Assembly (NCBI GenBank): GCA_946222285.1
Contig: CAMIIP010000002.1
Span: 248,001-312,000 of the forward strand
Reading direction: 5' to 3'
Source: an uncultured Rothia sp.
GTDB taxonomy: Bacteria; Actinomycetota; Actinomycetes; Actinomycetales; Micrococcaceae
DNA: 64,000 nt
A program made the position numbers and the translations under genes. The notes under the pieces are model-generated. The model saw nothing but the letters and a program-made list of their open reading frames with translations. It was not told where the DNA came from and ran no database searches. Below are positions 36,725-45,455 of this stretch, piece by piece (the stretch's first letter is position 1; every line of letters starts with the position of its first letter).

Positions 36725-37040
36725 AGATCTTGACAACTATGAAGCCGATGCGCAGATGGCTCTTTATGGAGAATACAAGAACGTCTTTGGGCTTTTTACC
36801 TATGTGGTAGAAACCGATAAGCGATTTTACCTCTGTAACACCGTAGAGGTGACACCTCATACCGAGAACGGATCTCTATTTTTTGAAGTAGAGATGAATG
36901 ACGTTTGGGTCTGGGATATTTTTCGTCCGTCGCGTTTTATGAAGAAAGTCAAAATTTATTCGGTCAAAGACATTAATGTTGAAGAGCGAGCAGCTGAGGG
37001 CGATCTTCTTATTCCTGAAACTCCGGATTTCGAGGTCTAA
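36714..37040 (+). CDS. DUF2469 family protein
   Basis: This 108-residue acidic protein, MSSEDLDNYEADAQMALYGE onward, matches the DUF2469 family found almost only in actinobacteria next to rnhB. No function is established. The FYLCNTVEV and VWVWDIFRPSRFMKKVKIY stretches are the best conserved. It overlaps rnhB by 11 bases, so the two are co-translated. Confidence 0.9.
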   Translation: MSSEDLDNYEADAQMALYGEYKNVFGLFTYVVETDKRFYLCNTVEVTPHTENGSLFFEVEMNDVWVWDIFRPSRFMKKVKIYSVKDINVEERAAEGDLLIPETPDFEV

Positions 37041-37086
37041 ACCTGCACATCACTGGCGTAAAATTTAAACTTGCGCACCAGATATC

Positions 37087-37119
37087 TGTGGATAAAGAAA
37101 TAAGGGGGAGTTATCCACA
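37087..37119. promoter_or_regulatory. Pair of perfect DnaA boxes in inverted orientation
   Basis: TGTGGATAA (37087-37095) and TTATCCACA (37111-37119) are exact DnaA-box consensus 9-mers in opposite orientation, 15 bases apart, in the 160-base gap between DUF2469 and yraN. They could tie transcription of yraN-comM-dprA to DnaA; binding is not shown. Confidence 0.5.
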
Positions 37120-37200
37120 AAAAACGATATCCTCGCTCACACGTTCTCGCTAAATAGTGCAGAGTAAACAGCAAGAGATTTGCTTGTTGAAAGGCACACC

Positions 37201-37587
37201 ATGAAAAACCATTTGGATGTTGGACGCTGGGGAGAAGACTTGGCCGTTGCTATCCTCCAAACTTCTGGCTTGCAGATTCTGGAAAGAAATTGGCGCCCCC
37301 GAACCACTGAATATGAAGGCGCGCTAAGGGGCGAAGTAGATGCCGTAGCGATTGACACGGTACAAGAAAATCTTGTTTTTGTAGAAGTCAAAACACGATC
37401 TACGGTGAACTTTGGAAATCCTTTTGAAGCTATTACCGCTTCAAAAGCTCAGCGGCTTCGTGCGCTGGCTTATACCTGGTGCCGGGAAAATCCCGACTAT
37501 CGCTTTTTGCCCTTACGCCTGGATGCTGTATCTATTTGCGGTAACGAAAGATCCTTCACCTTTGAGCATCTGAAAGCGGTGAGCTAG
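37201..37587 (+). CDS. yraN: YraN/UPF0102 family nuclease-fold protein
   Basis: This 128-residue protein has the restriction-endonuclease-like fold signature of the YraN family: a G-E-D-L-A start (GRWGEDLAVAIL), GEVDAVAID and FVEVKTR, which together give the E-D-ExK catalytic site. Its cellular role is uncertain; it lies with comM and dprA in most bacteria. The ATG at 37201, preceded by GAAAGG, is preferred over 37180. The next gene starts right after its stop. Confidence 0.9.
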   Translation: MKNHLDVGRWGEDLAVAILQTSGLQILERNWRPRTTEYEGALRGEVDAVAIDTVQENLVFVEVKTRSTVNFGNPFEAITASKAQRLRALAYTWCRENPDYRFLPLRLDAVSICGNERSFTFEHLKAVS

Positions 37588-39129
37588 GTGGGATTCGCCC
37601 GTACCTATTCGGTTGCTTTAGTGGGAATCAAAGGGCATATTGTTGAGGTTGAGGCCGATATCTCTGCAGCTCTTCCTGGATTTATTCTGCTAGGGTTACC
37701 CGATATGTCTTTGAGCGAGGCCAAAGACCGAGTTCGCTCAGCTGCTAAAAATTCAGGGATACCTTTACCCGCTCGTAAAATCACGGTTAACCTAACGCCT
37801 GCCACTCTTGCCAAACGCGGCTCAGGATTTGATTTGGCTCTGGTCATGGCAACACTGATTGCCGCAGACGAAGTTAAATCTACTGAAAAAATTATCTATC
37901 TCGGAGAACTGGGACTTGATGGTTCTCTTCGTCAGATACCGGGCATCTTACCGGCTGTCAAAGCTGCCGTAGATGCCGGCTTCACCCACATTGTTGTTCC
38001 CGAGGGAAACCTTGAAGAAGCATCTCTTGTTGCTGGTGCTCACGTACGCGGATTTGAGTCGTTGGCTGAACTTTTGGTAGCCAGTGGGGTCAATGAACAA
38101 GATGTTCGTTTTTCCCCGAACCGACCAAAAGCTCCAGAGCATAAAGACAGATCATTAGCAGATAACCTGGCAGATATGGCAGACGTGGCTGGACAGGCAG
38201 AAGGTCGATACGCTCTGGAAATTGCTGCCGCCGGAGCTCATCATATTCTTTTTAAAGGTCCCCCTGGGTCGGGCAAAACCATGCTTGCTGAACGTTTACC
38301 GGGAATTTTGCCCAGGTTGGATGATGCATCGGCGATGGAAGTCACTGCTATCCATTCGCTGTGTGGAATGGGAATTTCCCAAAAACAACTCATTCGTTCT
38401 CCTCCCTTCGAAGCGCCTCATCACTCAGCCTCGGCCCCAGCGATTTTAGGAGGAGGCAGCGGTATTCCAAAGCCAGGAGCTATTTCTAAAGCTCATAGAG
38501 GAGTTCTCTTTTTAGATGAGGCTCCCGAATTCAAAAGAACCGTACTAGATTCCTTACGACAACCGTTGGAATCCGGAGAGATCGCACTGGATCGGTCTGT
38601 AGCATCTGCTCTCTATCCCGCTCGTTTTCAACTTGTTATGGCAGCAAATCCCTGTCCCTGCGGTCAAAACACCGGTAGAGGGCTAGATTGCGCCTGTTCC
38701 TCCCGTGAACGCCGGAGCTACTGGGGAAGACTATCAGGTCCCTTGCTTGATCGCGTTGATTTGCATATCACAGTTCCCAAAGTTCAATCGCTTGATTTAG
38801 CGCAGGGCACTCAGAACGAATCTAGTGCGAAAATTCGCGAAAGAGTAATAGCAGCGCGGGCAGCTCAACGTGAACGGTTAGCTCCCTTCGGATTACATAC
38901 GAACGCTGAAACGAATGGAAAGATTCTGCGGGGAGCACTCAAATTAGATCAGCAATTATTGCTACCACTAACGCGTGCTCTAGACCGGGGCACTATTACG
39001 GCCCGAGGTTTTGACAGGGTCTTACGAACTGCCTGGTCGATTGCAGATTTAGAGGGAACCACATCGCCTACGAGTGAACACCTTGATTTGGCGATGTATT
39101 TCAGAAATTTACAACAAAATAGCATGTAG
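37588..39129 (+). CDS. comM: YifB/ComM-like Mg-chelatase family AAA+ ATPase
   Basis: ComM is a hexameric helicase that promotes branch migration during recombination of incoming DNA in natural transformation. The 513-residue protein starts with the Lon-protease-like N-terminal domain (GFILLGLPDMSLSEAKDRVRS). It then has the AAA+ core: Walker A GPPGSGKT (224-231), Walker B LFLDEAPEF, and a Cys-rich loop with ANPCPCG. A C-terminal Mg-chelatase domain follows. It begins directly after the yraN stop with GTG. Confidence 0.92.
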   Translation: MGFARTYSVALVGIKGHIVEVEADISAALPGFILLGLPDMSLSEAKDRVRSAAKNSGIPLPARKITVNLTPATLAKRGSGFDLALVMATLIAADEVKSTEKIIYLGELGLDGSLRQIPGILPAVKAAVDAGFTHIVVPEGNLEEASLVAGAHVRGFESLAELLVASGVNEQDVRFSPNRPKAPEHKDRSLADNLADMADVAGQAEGRYALEIAAAGAHHILFKGPPGSGKTMLAERLPGILPRLDDASAMEVTAIHSLCGMGISQKQLIRSPPFEAPHHSASAPAILGGGSGIPKPGAISKAHRGVLFLDEAPEFKRTVLDSLRQPLESGEIALDRSVASALYPARFQLVMAANPCPCGQNTGRGLDCACSSRERRSYWGRLSGPLLDRVDLHITVPKVQSLDLAQGTQNESSAKIRERVIAARAAQRERLAPFGLHTNAETNGKILRGALKLDQQLLLPLTRALDRGTITARGFDRVLRTAWSIADLEGTTSPTSEHLDLAMYFRNLQQNSM

Positions 39130-39142
39130 AAGGAAAGAAAAG

Positions 39143-40357
39143 ATGCTCACGGAAGAACACATTGCCCGAGCGGAGACCATTCGCATCGCTGAGCCTGAAG
39201 ATCCTTTTGTTAATGTGTGCATCGATATGCTGGGAGTAGTGCAAACCGCACATTTTATGACGGGTCGAGAAACACTCACCCCTGATTTTTGGCGTAGCCA
39301 GGACGCCTCAGATATGAGATATAAAATAAGTGATGAAGAGCTTCACAAACTTCATCATGGCTTACTCGACCGCATTAGCAGGTGGTCTGCTCGAGGATCC
39401 CGCCTCACCACGGAGCAGGAATTCAAAATGGCAGAGAGCCTCTCGTCATGGCTCTGCATACCAGAGGACGATGACTGGCCAGACCAACTTTCGGACTTGG
39501 GAGAGAGAAAACCCTACGGTTTATGGGGCAGAGGAAAGCGTGAATATCTCAGTCTCTTGCGTTCAGATCGCTCTATTGCTGTAGTGGGATCTCGTGATAT
39601 TTCAGCCTACGGAACATCGGCAACCTCACATATAACAGGTGATTTGGCCCAACAAGGTTTCAGCATTATTTCGGGAGGCGCATTTGGCATAGATGCAGTA
39701 GCACATCGAACCGCTCTAGCTGTTGTAGGTAGTAGCAGACCTCCAACAGTGGCACTCATGGCTTGTGGGGTAGATAGACCCTATCCCAAACATCATGAAT
39801 CTCTTCTTCGAGAGATTATTGACCGGGGTCTTTTGCTGAGCGAAGTTTCGTTAGGAAGTTCCCCAACCAGGTGGAGATTCTTGCAACGAAATCGACTTAT
39901 CGCAGCCCTATCTTCTTACACTCTTGTAGTAGAAGCGCGCTGGCGCTCCGGTGCTTTAAATACTGCCCACCATGCTCTGAGCATTGGACGAGAATTAGGC
40001 GTGATTCCAGGGCAGATTTTTAGTCCGAATTCAGAAGGTTGCCACAGGTTATTGAAAAAAGAACTAGCTCATCTGGTAACCGATGCCCAAGATATTATCG
40101 ATACTCTGACCCATAGGTTTAGTTCTGTTGAACCTACGTTAGAGATACCGGTCCCAGAAAATGCTCAAAAGATAGAAGACTTGAGCGAACTTCAGCGGCG
40201 GGTATGGGATAGCTTGCCCCTTCGTCGTCCGACTAGCCTTGAACATATCGCCACCATGAGCGGTTTAACCGAACGCTCTACCATGCTCATTCTTTCGCAG
40301 TTAGCTAGCGAGGGAGTAGCAACTAGCTGGGAAGGGCTCTGGGCTAAAGCAGAATGA
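39143..40357 (+). CDS. dprA: DNA processing protein DprA
   Basis: DprA loads RecA on single-stranded DNA taken up in transformation. The Rossmann-like core is clear: VGSRDISAYGTSATSHI, SGGAFGIDAVAHRTAL, MACGVDRPYPKHHESLL and FLQRNRLIAALS. The C-terminal part contains a winged-helix-like region (QRRVWDSLPLRRPTSLEHIA). The protein is 404 residues from the ATG at 39143, which has AAGGAAAG upstream; an upstream start at 39074 lies inside comM. It follows comM by 13 bases. Confidence 0.92.
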   Translation: MLTEEHIARAETIRIAEPEDPFVNVCIDMLGVVQTAHFMTGRETLTPDFWRSQDASDMRYKISDEELHKLHHGLLDRISRWSARGSRLTTEQEFKMAESLSSWLCIPEDDDWPDQLSDLGERKPYGLWGRGKREYLSLLRSDRSIAVVGSRDISAYGTSATSHITGDLAQQGFSIISGGAFGIDAVAHRTALAVVGSSRPPTVALMACGVDRPYPKHHESLLREIIDRGLLLSEVSLGSSPTRWRFLQRNRLIAALSSYTLVVEARWRSGALNTAHHALSIGRELGVIPGQIFSPNSEGCHRLLKKELAHLVTDAQDIIDTLTHRFSSVEPTLEIPVPENAQKIEDLSELQRRVWDSLPLRRPTSLEHIATMSGLTERSTMLILSQLASEGVATSWEGLWAKAE

Positions 40358-40460
40358 GATAAAAACGTAACTCCCTCTGAATCATCAGATTCGTGATCGA
40401 GATAAGAAGCACATTCCAGTGGTAGAGTTCAAATGCGAAAAAGTATAGACAGAGGCAACT

Positions 40461-41474
40461 ATGGCAGAGCATGAATCGCAGATCCAGAGAAAAACCGAAG
40501 AAACGCTAGCACCAACTCTTCCTCTAGGGGCTCAACGACTGGACGAAGACAGAGTTTTTACTCAGGCTCTGGAAAATTTTGTACGGTTTCTCACCTATGA
40601 AAAGTTTCGTTCTCCTCACACGATTCTGGCTTACCAACAGGACATAACAGCTTTCATGGCCTTTGCTCTCAGACAGGGAGCAAGAGCCATGGATGAAATA
40701 GACATCGATATGATTCGTTCATGGCTAGCCAGTAAACATGCCACCAGTTCATCACGAAATTCTCTAGCACGTCAGGGGTCGAGTTTACGAGTTTTCTTTA
40801 GCTGGGCAGAAGAAGACGGTCTCATCGAGAAAAACCCAACACTCACTCTCGCCTCGCCCAAACGGGAGAGGCACTTGCCCGATGTTTTGACCCAGCAGCA
40901 GATAACAGAGCTTCTTAACTACGTCACTAGCACTCTGAAAGCTGACCCTAAAAATATCAAAAATATCCGTTTACTGGCAGTTATCGAAATTCTTTATTCC
41001 AGTGGAATCCGTATATCAGAGCTAGCTCAGCTTGATCTTTCATCGGTGAACAGAACCGAACATACCTTGCGAGTCATCGGTAAAGGAAATAAAGAGAGAG
41101 TTGTTCCTTTAGGGCGTCCTGCACTTCAAGCTTTAAATCATTGGGTTAAATACGGTAGACCGCAGTGGTTCAAGAATAAAACTGAAGGTACCGTAGAATC
41201 TGCCCTGTTTATTGGTCCGCGCGGCCAGCGAGCCAACGTTCGCCAGATACGAGAAGATCTCAATCGGGCTTTATCGCATATCGATAACAGCGAGGCATCC
41301 GGTGCTCACGTCTTTCGTCACAGCGCAGCTACCCACCTGGTAGATGGTGGAGCAGATATACGTGCGGTACAGGAACTTCTAGGGCATACTTCTTTAGCAA
41401 CTACTCAGATTTATACTCATGTTTCGGTCGAACGCCTCACACAAAGTTACGATAGAGCTCACCCGCGGGCATAA
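40461..41474 (+). CDS. xerC: Tyrosine recombinase XerC
   Basis: XerC resolves chromosome dimers at dif with XerD. The 337-residue protein has an N-terminal SAM-like core-binding domain (FVRFLTYEKFRSPHTILAYQ) and the catalytic set: Arg in SSGIRISELAQL, HxxR in HVFRHSAATHL, His in LGHTSLATTQ and the nucleophile Tyr in IYTHV. Position after comM-dprA is typical of the chromosomal xerC rather than an integrase. The N-terminus is about 30 residues longer than usual. Confidence 0.93.
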   Translation: MAEHESQIQRKTEETLAPTLPLGAQRLDEDRVFTQALENFVRFLTYEKFRSPHTILAYQQDITAFMAFALRQGARAMDEIDIDMIRSWLASKHATSSSRNSLARQGSSLRVFFSWAEEDGLIEKNPTLTLASPKRERHLPDVLTQQQITELLNYVTSTLKADPKNIKNIRLLAVIEILYSSGIRISELAQLDLSSVNRTEHTLRVIGKGNKERVVPLGRPALQALNHWVKYGRPQWFKNKTEGTVESALFIGPRGQRANVRQIREDLNRALSHIDNSEASGAHVFRHSAATHLVDGGADIRAVQELLGHTSLATTQIYTHVSVERLTQSYDRAHPRA

Positions 41475-41476
41475 AA

Positions 41477-41522
41477 AATCCTCTCACCCTAAATTATTGC
41501 TCAGAATGAGAGGATTCTTAAT
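41477..41522. terminator. Bidirectional terminator between xerC and fabF
   Basis: Stem AATCCTCTCA (41477-41486) with TGAGAGGATT (41507-41516). On the minus strand it is followed by a run of T (reading GGATTTTTTAT), a strong fabF terminator; on the plus strand by TCTTAATTCTT. Confidence 0.8.
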
Positions 41523-41524
41523 TC

Positions 41525-42796
41525 TTAGTCACCGTAGGATCGGAAAGCCACAACAGCATTGTGTCCACCGAAACCAAAAGAATTTGAGAGGGCTACAATT
41601 TTACCTTCAGGTAAATTACGAGCTTCGGTCACTACGTCTAAATCAATTTGAGCATCTTGCTGATCCAGATTAATAGTGCAGGGAGCTTGACGATCGTGAA
41701 GCGCCTTGACCGTGAAGATAGCTTCTAAGGCTCCAGCACCACCGAGCAGATGGCCAGTCATCGATTTGGTAGCCGAAACCTCAATATTCTTGGTATGATC
41801 GCCGAAAACCTGGTGCAGAGCTAGAGATTCGGGAATATCTCCTACGGGGGTCGACGTTGCATGAGCATTCACATGAACCACCGTAGCCGGATCAATCTGA
41901 CCGTCTTCTAAAGCTTCTTTAAGTGCTCTGGTCGCACCTAGAGCCTCGGAATCGGGCGCCGTAATGTGATAGCTGTCTGCCGATACACCTGTACCCGCAA
42001 GTTCCGCATAAATTTTAGCTCCACGAGCCAAAGCATGTTCTTCAGATTCAAGAATAAGTGCAGCTGCACCTTCACCCATCACAAAACCATCGCGGTCGAC
42101 GTCGTAGGGGCGAGATGCTGCTGCCGGATCATCATTGCGGGTAGAGAGCGCCTGCATCTTAGCGAAAGCTGCTATGGGCATGGGATGAATGGCGGCTTCA
42201 GCACCGCCTGCAATAACAATATCTGCTTTGCCCGAACGAATAATCTCTATACCGAGATTCAGCGCCTCAGTCGAAGAAGCACAAGCTGATACAACTGTCT
42301 GTGCAGAAGCGCGGGCTTTAAGAGCCATAGAAACCGCAGCCGCACAACTGTTGGGCATCAGCATAGGAACAGTCATGGGAAGAACACGACGGGGACCTTT
42401 TTCACGCAGAGTATCCCAGGCATCAAGTAGCGTCCAGATACCGCCGATGCCCGTCCCAAAAGCGACCGCAGTTTTTTCGGGAGTTACTCCCTCAGAAGTC
42501 TCTGCATCGTCACCGGTAAATCCTGCATCAGCCCAGGCTTCACGCGCAGCAACCAAAGCCAACCGACCAGAAGGATCCTGTCGTTTTGCTTCTACTTTTG
42601 TTAGCCGTCCTGATTCTAACGGGTCTTCTGCGACTCGGCCGGCAATATAGACGGGGAGTTGGTATTCCTCAACCCAGGAATCTTCGAGTTTTTTGATTCC
42701 TGACACACCCTTGAGCGCGTTAGCCCAGGTAGTAGGTACATCGCCGCCGATGGGGGTGGTTGCGCCAAGTCCGGTCACCACGACTTTATGAGACAT
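41525..42796 (-). CDS. fabF: Beta-ketoacyl-ACP synthase II FabF
   Basis: FabF elongates acyl-ACP chains by condensation with malonyl-ACP. The 423-residue protein has TGLGATTPIG at the start, the nucleophile Cys172 in VSACASSTEAL, and the two catalytic histidines in NAHATSTPVGD and SMTGHLLGGAGALEA. It ends the minus-strand operon fabD-fabH-acpP-fabF. Confidence 0.96.
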   Translation of the reverse strand: MSHKVVVTGLGATTPIGGDVPTTWANALKGVSGIKKLEDSWVEEYQLPVYIAGRVAEDPLESGRLTKVEAKRQDPSGRLALVAAREAWADAGFTGDDAETSEGVTPEKTAVAFGTGIGGIWTLLDAWDTLREKGPRRVLPMTVPMLMPNSCAAAVSMALKARASAQTVVSACASSTEALNLGIEIIRSGKADIVIAGGAEAAIHPMPIAAFAKMQALSTRNDDPAAASRPYDVDRDGFVMGEGAAALILESEEHALARGAKIYAELAGTGVSADSYHITAPDSEALGATRALKEALEDGQIDPATVVHVNAHATSTPVGDIPESLALHQVFGDHTKNIEVSATKSMTGHLLGGAGALEAIFTVKALHDRQAPCTINLDQQDAQIDLDVVTEARNLPEGKIVALSNSFGFGGHNAVVAFRSYGD

Positions 42797-42884
42797 CTTT
42801 TACGCTTTCTGAGTTGGTGGCAAGAAATAATACAGTGAGGGCGCGAACAAGTAGAACCTGTCGCGCCCGTGCACTGAGAGAGGA

Positions 42885-43127
42885 TTAGCTGGCGTTTTCG
42901 ATGAAGCTTACTGCATCGCCAACGGTCTTGAGGTTCTTGACCTCTTCATCGGGAATGGTAACGCCGAACTTCTCTTCAGCGTTTACAACGATGGTCATCA
43001 TCGAAATCGAATCAATGTCGAGGTCTTCGGTGAATGACTTTTCGAGCTGAACGTCTTCGGTCTCTACACCGGTCTCTTCGTTAACGATTTCTGCGAGACC
43101 TTCGAGAATTTCTTTTTTGCTCGCCAT
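42885..43127 (-). CDS. acpP: Acyl carrier protein
   Basis: An 80-residue acidic carrier with the phosphopantetheine attachment site at Ser40 in DLDIDSISMM. The ATG at 43127 follows AAAAGGAGCC, a clear ribosome binding site, so the longer upstream reading is not real. It lies between fabH and fabF. Confidence 0.96.
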   Translation of the reverse strand: MASKKEILEGLAEIVNEETGVETEDVQLEKSFTEDLDIDSISMMTIVVNAEEKFGVTIPDEEVKNLKTVGDAVSFIENAS

Positions 43128-43317
43128 GTTGGCTCCTTTTCTGAGTGAACGCTGATATGCACAGCGCCAATAGTGGTTTTCCCTGAAAAAGGGGGAGTAC
43201 TGAAGGCTGTTAAAGAACAACCGGTAGCACTTCTTAGTTGATTTTAGCCCGCTTTAGACGTGAGGAGAATTTACTGGTTCTCGTTTTGTTGAAATTTTCC
43301 TGGGTTTCTCTCAAAGG

Positions 43318-44343
43318 TTAGGGAAGGACGACGACCTGAGCGGCGAAGGCCAGACCCGCTCCGAAGCCAATCTGCAGAGCAAACTTTCCAGAAAGCTCAG
43401 GATTTTCTTGCAGAAGACGATGGGCTGCGAGAGGCACAGACGCGGCAGAAGTATTACCGGCATCCACAATATCGCGAGCAACTTTGACGGTCTCAGGTAA
43501 TTTAAGAGTTTTAACCATTTGGTCAATGATTCGCTCGTTTGCCTGGTGAGGAATCAAAGCACCGAGCTCATCGGCGGTGATTCCTGCTTCGTTCAAGGCT
43601 CGCTGTGCAACTTTTGCCATTTCCCATACTGCCCAGCGGAAAACGGAAGGACCATCTTGCCGGAGAGTAGGCCAAATTTTTTCGCCTTCTTGAACGGGAT
43701 TGGCGAGGAAATCTCTAGTGCGAATATCGAGCATGGAGTGGCTCATGCCGATGGTATCCCAACGGGCGCCATCTGAACCCCATACGGTGGGCGCGATACC
43801 TGGTTCGGTTGAGGCACCTACTACTGCCGCACCTGCGCCGTCTCCGAGAAGGAATGAGATGGTGCGTTCGGTGTTGTCGATGAAATCTGAGAGTTTCTCT
43901 ACCCCGATCACCAGCACATTTCGAGCAACTCCGGAACGTACAAGGGCATCTGCCTGGGCAATACCGTAGCAGAAACCAGCGCAAGCAGCAGAAATATCGT
44001 AGGCTGCGCACTTGGAACCGATTGAATCAGCAACGATAGTGGCAAGAGAAGGAGTTGCATAGGGATGAGAGATAGTAGAAATAATGACAGTGTCGATATC
44101 TTCACCGTTTACCCCCGAAGCCTTCAGAGCACTCTGAGCTGCCTCTTTTGCCATATCTGCGACCGAAATATTTTCGCTGGCACGCTGACGAGTCACGATG
44201 CCGGTGCGCTGTTGAATCCATTCGTCGGAGGAATCGATGGGTCCGGCAATCTCGTCGTTGGTGATTATGAGATCCGACCGTGAAGCACCATACCCTAAAA
44301 TACGAGAGAAGCTATAGGGTGTAGATTGTTTGAGAGTAGTCAT
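43318..44343 (-). CDS. fabH: Beta-ketoacyl-ACP synthase III FabH
   Basis: FabH starts fatty acid synthesis by condensing an acyl-CoA with malonyl-ACP. The 341-residue protein has Cys121 (DISAACAGFCYG), the His motif IPHQANERII and the Asn motif AGNTSAASVP. The ATG at 44343 has AAGGA upstream; the longer frame overlaps fabD. Primer choice (branched or straight) decides membrane fatty acid type but cannot be read here. Confidence 0.95.
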   Translation of the reverse strand: MTTLKQSTPYSFSRILGYGASRSDLIITNDEIAGPIDSSDEWIQQRTGIVTRQRASENISVADMAKEAAQSALKASGVNGEDIDTVIISTISHPYATPSLATIVADSIGSKCAAYDISAACAGFCYGIAQADALVRSGVARNVLVIGVEKLSDFIDNTERTISFLLGDGAGAAVVGASTEPGIAPTVWGSDGARWDTIGMSHSMLDIRTRDFLANPVQEGEKIWPTLRQDGPSVFRWAVWEMAKVAQRALNEAGITADELGALIPHQANERIIDQMVKTLKLPETVKVARDIVDAGNTSAASVPLAAHRLLQENPELSGKFALQIGFGAGLAFAAQVVVLP

Positions 44344-44368
44344 GAAAATCCTTGAAATTGGAATGTTA

Positions 44369-45289
44369 TTAGGAGGCGCTGTAAACGGCGGTAGCCTTGA
44401 GAAGATCCTCGGGAACATTCAAAGCGATGCCTTTTTTGCCCTTAAGAGCGCGTTTAGCCAGACCAACGAGGGTTCCGGACGGGGTCAGCTCAATGATGGT
44501 TTCAACGTTGAGCTTGCCCATAGTTTGCATGCATAAATCCCAGCGAACGGGGCGGACTATTTGCGCTACCAGCGACTCAAGCACCGCTGGCCCCGTGGTT
44601 ATTTGAGAACCATCAAAATTAGTCAGTAGTGTAGCCTGTGGATTTTGGGGCTGAAGCGCCTGAGCAAAATCCTGCAGTGGTTCCTGAGCATCTTTCATGA
44701 AATCAGTGTGGAAGGCACCGGCAACTTTAAGCGGAATCACCCGAGTTTTAGCCGGTGGGTTCTCAGCAAAAGCTTTGAGACGTTCGAGTGAACCCGCTAC
44801 GACGATTTGTCCGCCACCGTTGGAATTGGCGGCAGTGAGACCGCCGTCAGAAATTGCCGCACGCACATCGTCTTCTATTCCTCCGAGGACGGCGCTCATG
44901 CCCGAAGGAGCTACAGCAGCAGCCTGAGCCATACCTGTAGCGCGGACGCGAATGAACTGCATAGCTTCTTCTTCGGTCAGAACGCCAGTGAGGGCTGCAG
45001 CGGTTACTTCCCCAACAGAGTGGCCGGCAAAAACTGTGCGAGCGGGATCAAAGGAATCGGAACGGAGAAGCATAGTACCCGCTACAATGCCAGCTGCGAC
45101 GATTAGTGGCTGAGCAACAGCGGTATCTTTAATGGTTTCTTCATCAGCTTCGGTACCGAAATGAATCAAATCTAGCTCCGCAGCGGTAGAGAGTTTCGTA
45201 AGCTGTTCTTCGACTCCTTCGACCTCCAGCCAGGGTGCCAGGAAACCGGGTTTCTGCGAACCTTGACCGGGACAGACAACGGCAATCAT
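44369..45289 (-). CDS. fabD: Malonyl-CoA:ACP transacylase FabD
   Basis: FabD loads malonate from CoA to ACP. The 306-residue protein begins MIAVVCPGQGSQKPGF and has the nucleophile Ser91 in GHSVGEV and a later AFHTDFMKDA with the catalytic His. It is the first gene of the fatty acid operon, 25 bases before fabH. The gap of 166 bases to aceE holds the aceE terminator and presumably the fabD promoter. Confidence 0.95.
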   Translation of the reverse strand: MIAVVCPGQGSQKPGFLAPWLEVEGVEEQLTKLSTAAELDLIHFGTEADEETIKDTAVAQPLIVAAGIVAGTMLLRSDSFDPARTVFAGHSVGEVTAAALTGVLTEEEAMQFIRVRATGMAQAAAVAPSGMSAVLGGIEDDVRAAISDGGLTAANSNGGGQIVVAGSLERLKAFAENPPAKTRVIPLKVAGAFHTDFMKDAQEPLQDFAQALQPQNPQATLLTNFDGSQITTGPAVLESLVAQIVRPVRWDLCMQTMGKLNVETIIELTPSGTLVGLAKRALKGKKGIALNVPEDLLKATAVYSAS

Positions 45290-45384
45290 GGGAATCCTTC
45301 AACGGTTGGGGAAAAGACTATTTCTTGAATCTTACCTAATCAGAAAGATCAATTCTCATTAAGCATCAACATGCAAAGTATTGC

Positions 45385-45429
45385 AGAGAAAGCTCAAGGG
45401 CAGAGACATGAATACCTCTGCCCTTGAGC
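45385..45429 (-). terminator. Terminator after aceE
   Basis: A perfect 14-bp stem (GCTCAAGGGCAGAG at 45392-45405 with CTCTGCCCTTGAGC at 45416-45429), read on the minus strand, is followed by TTTCTCTG. Confidence 0.75.
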
Positions 45430-45455
45430 GCTATTTAATCGTTTACGACGAAGAT

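Noticed and set aside
40461..41474. Tyrosine recombinase as integrase of a mobile element
   Set aside because: Gene order after comM-dprA and sequence are those of housekeeping XerC; no attachment repeats or phage genes are present.
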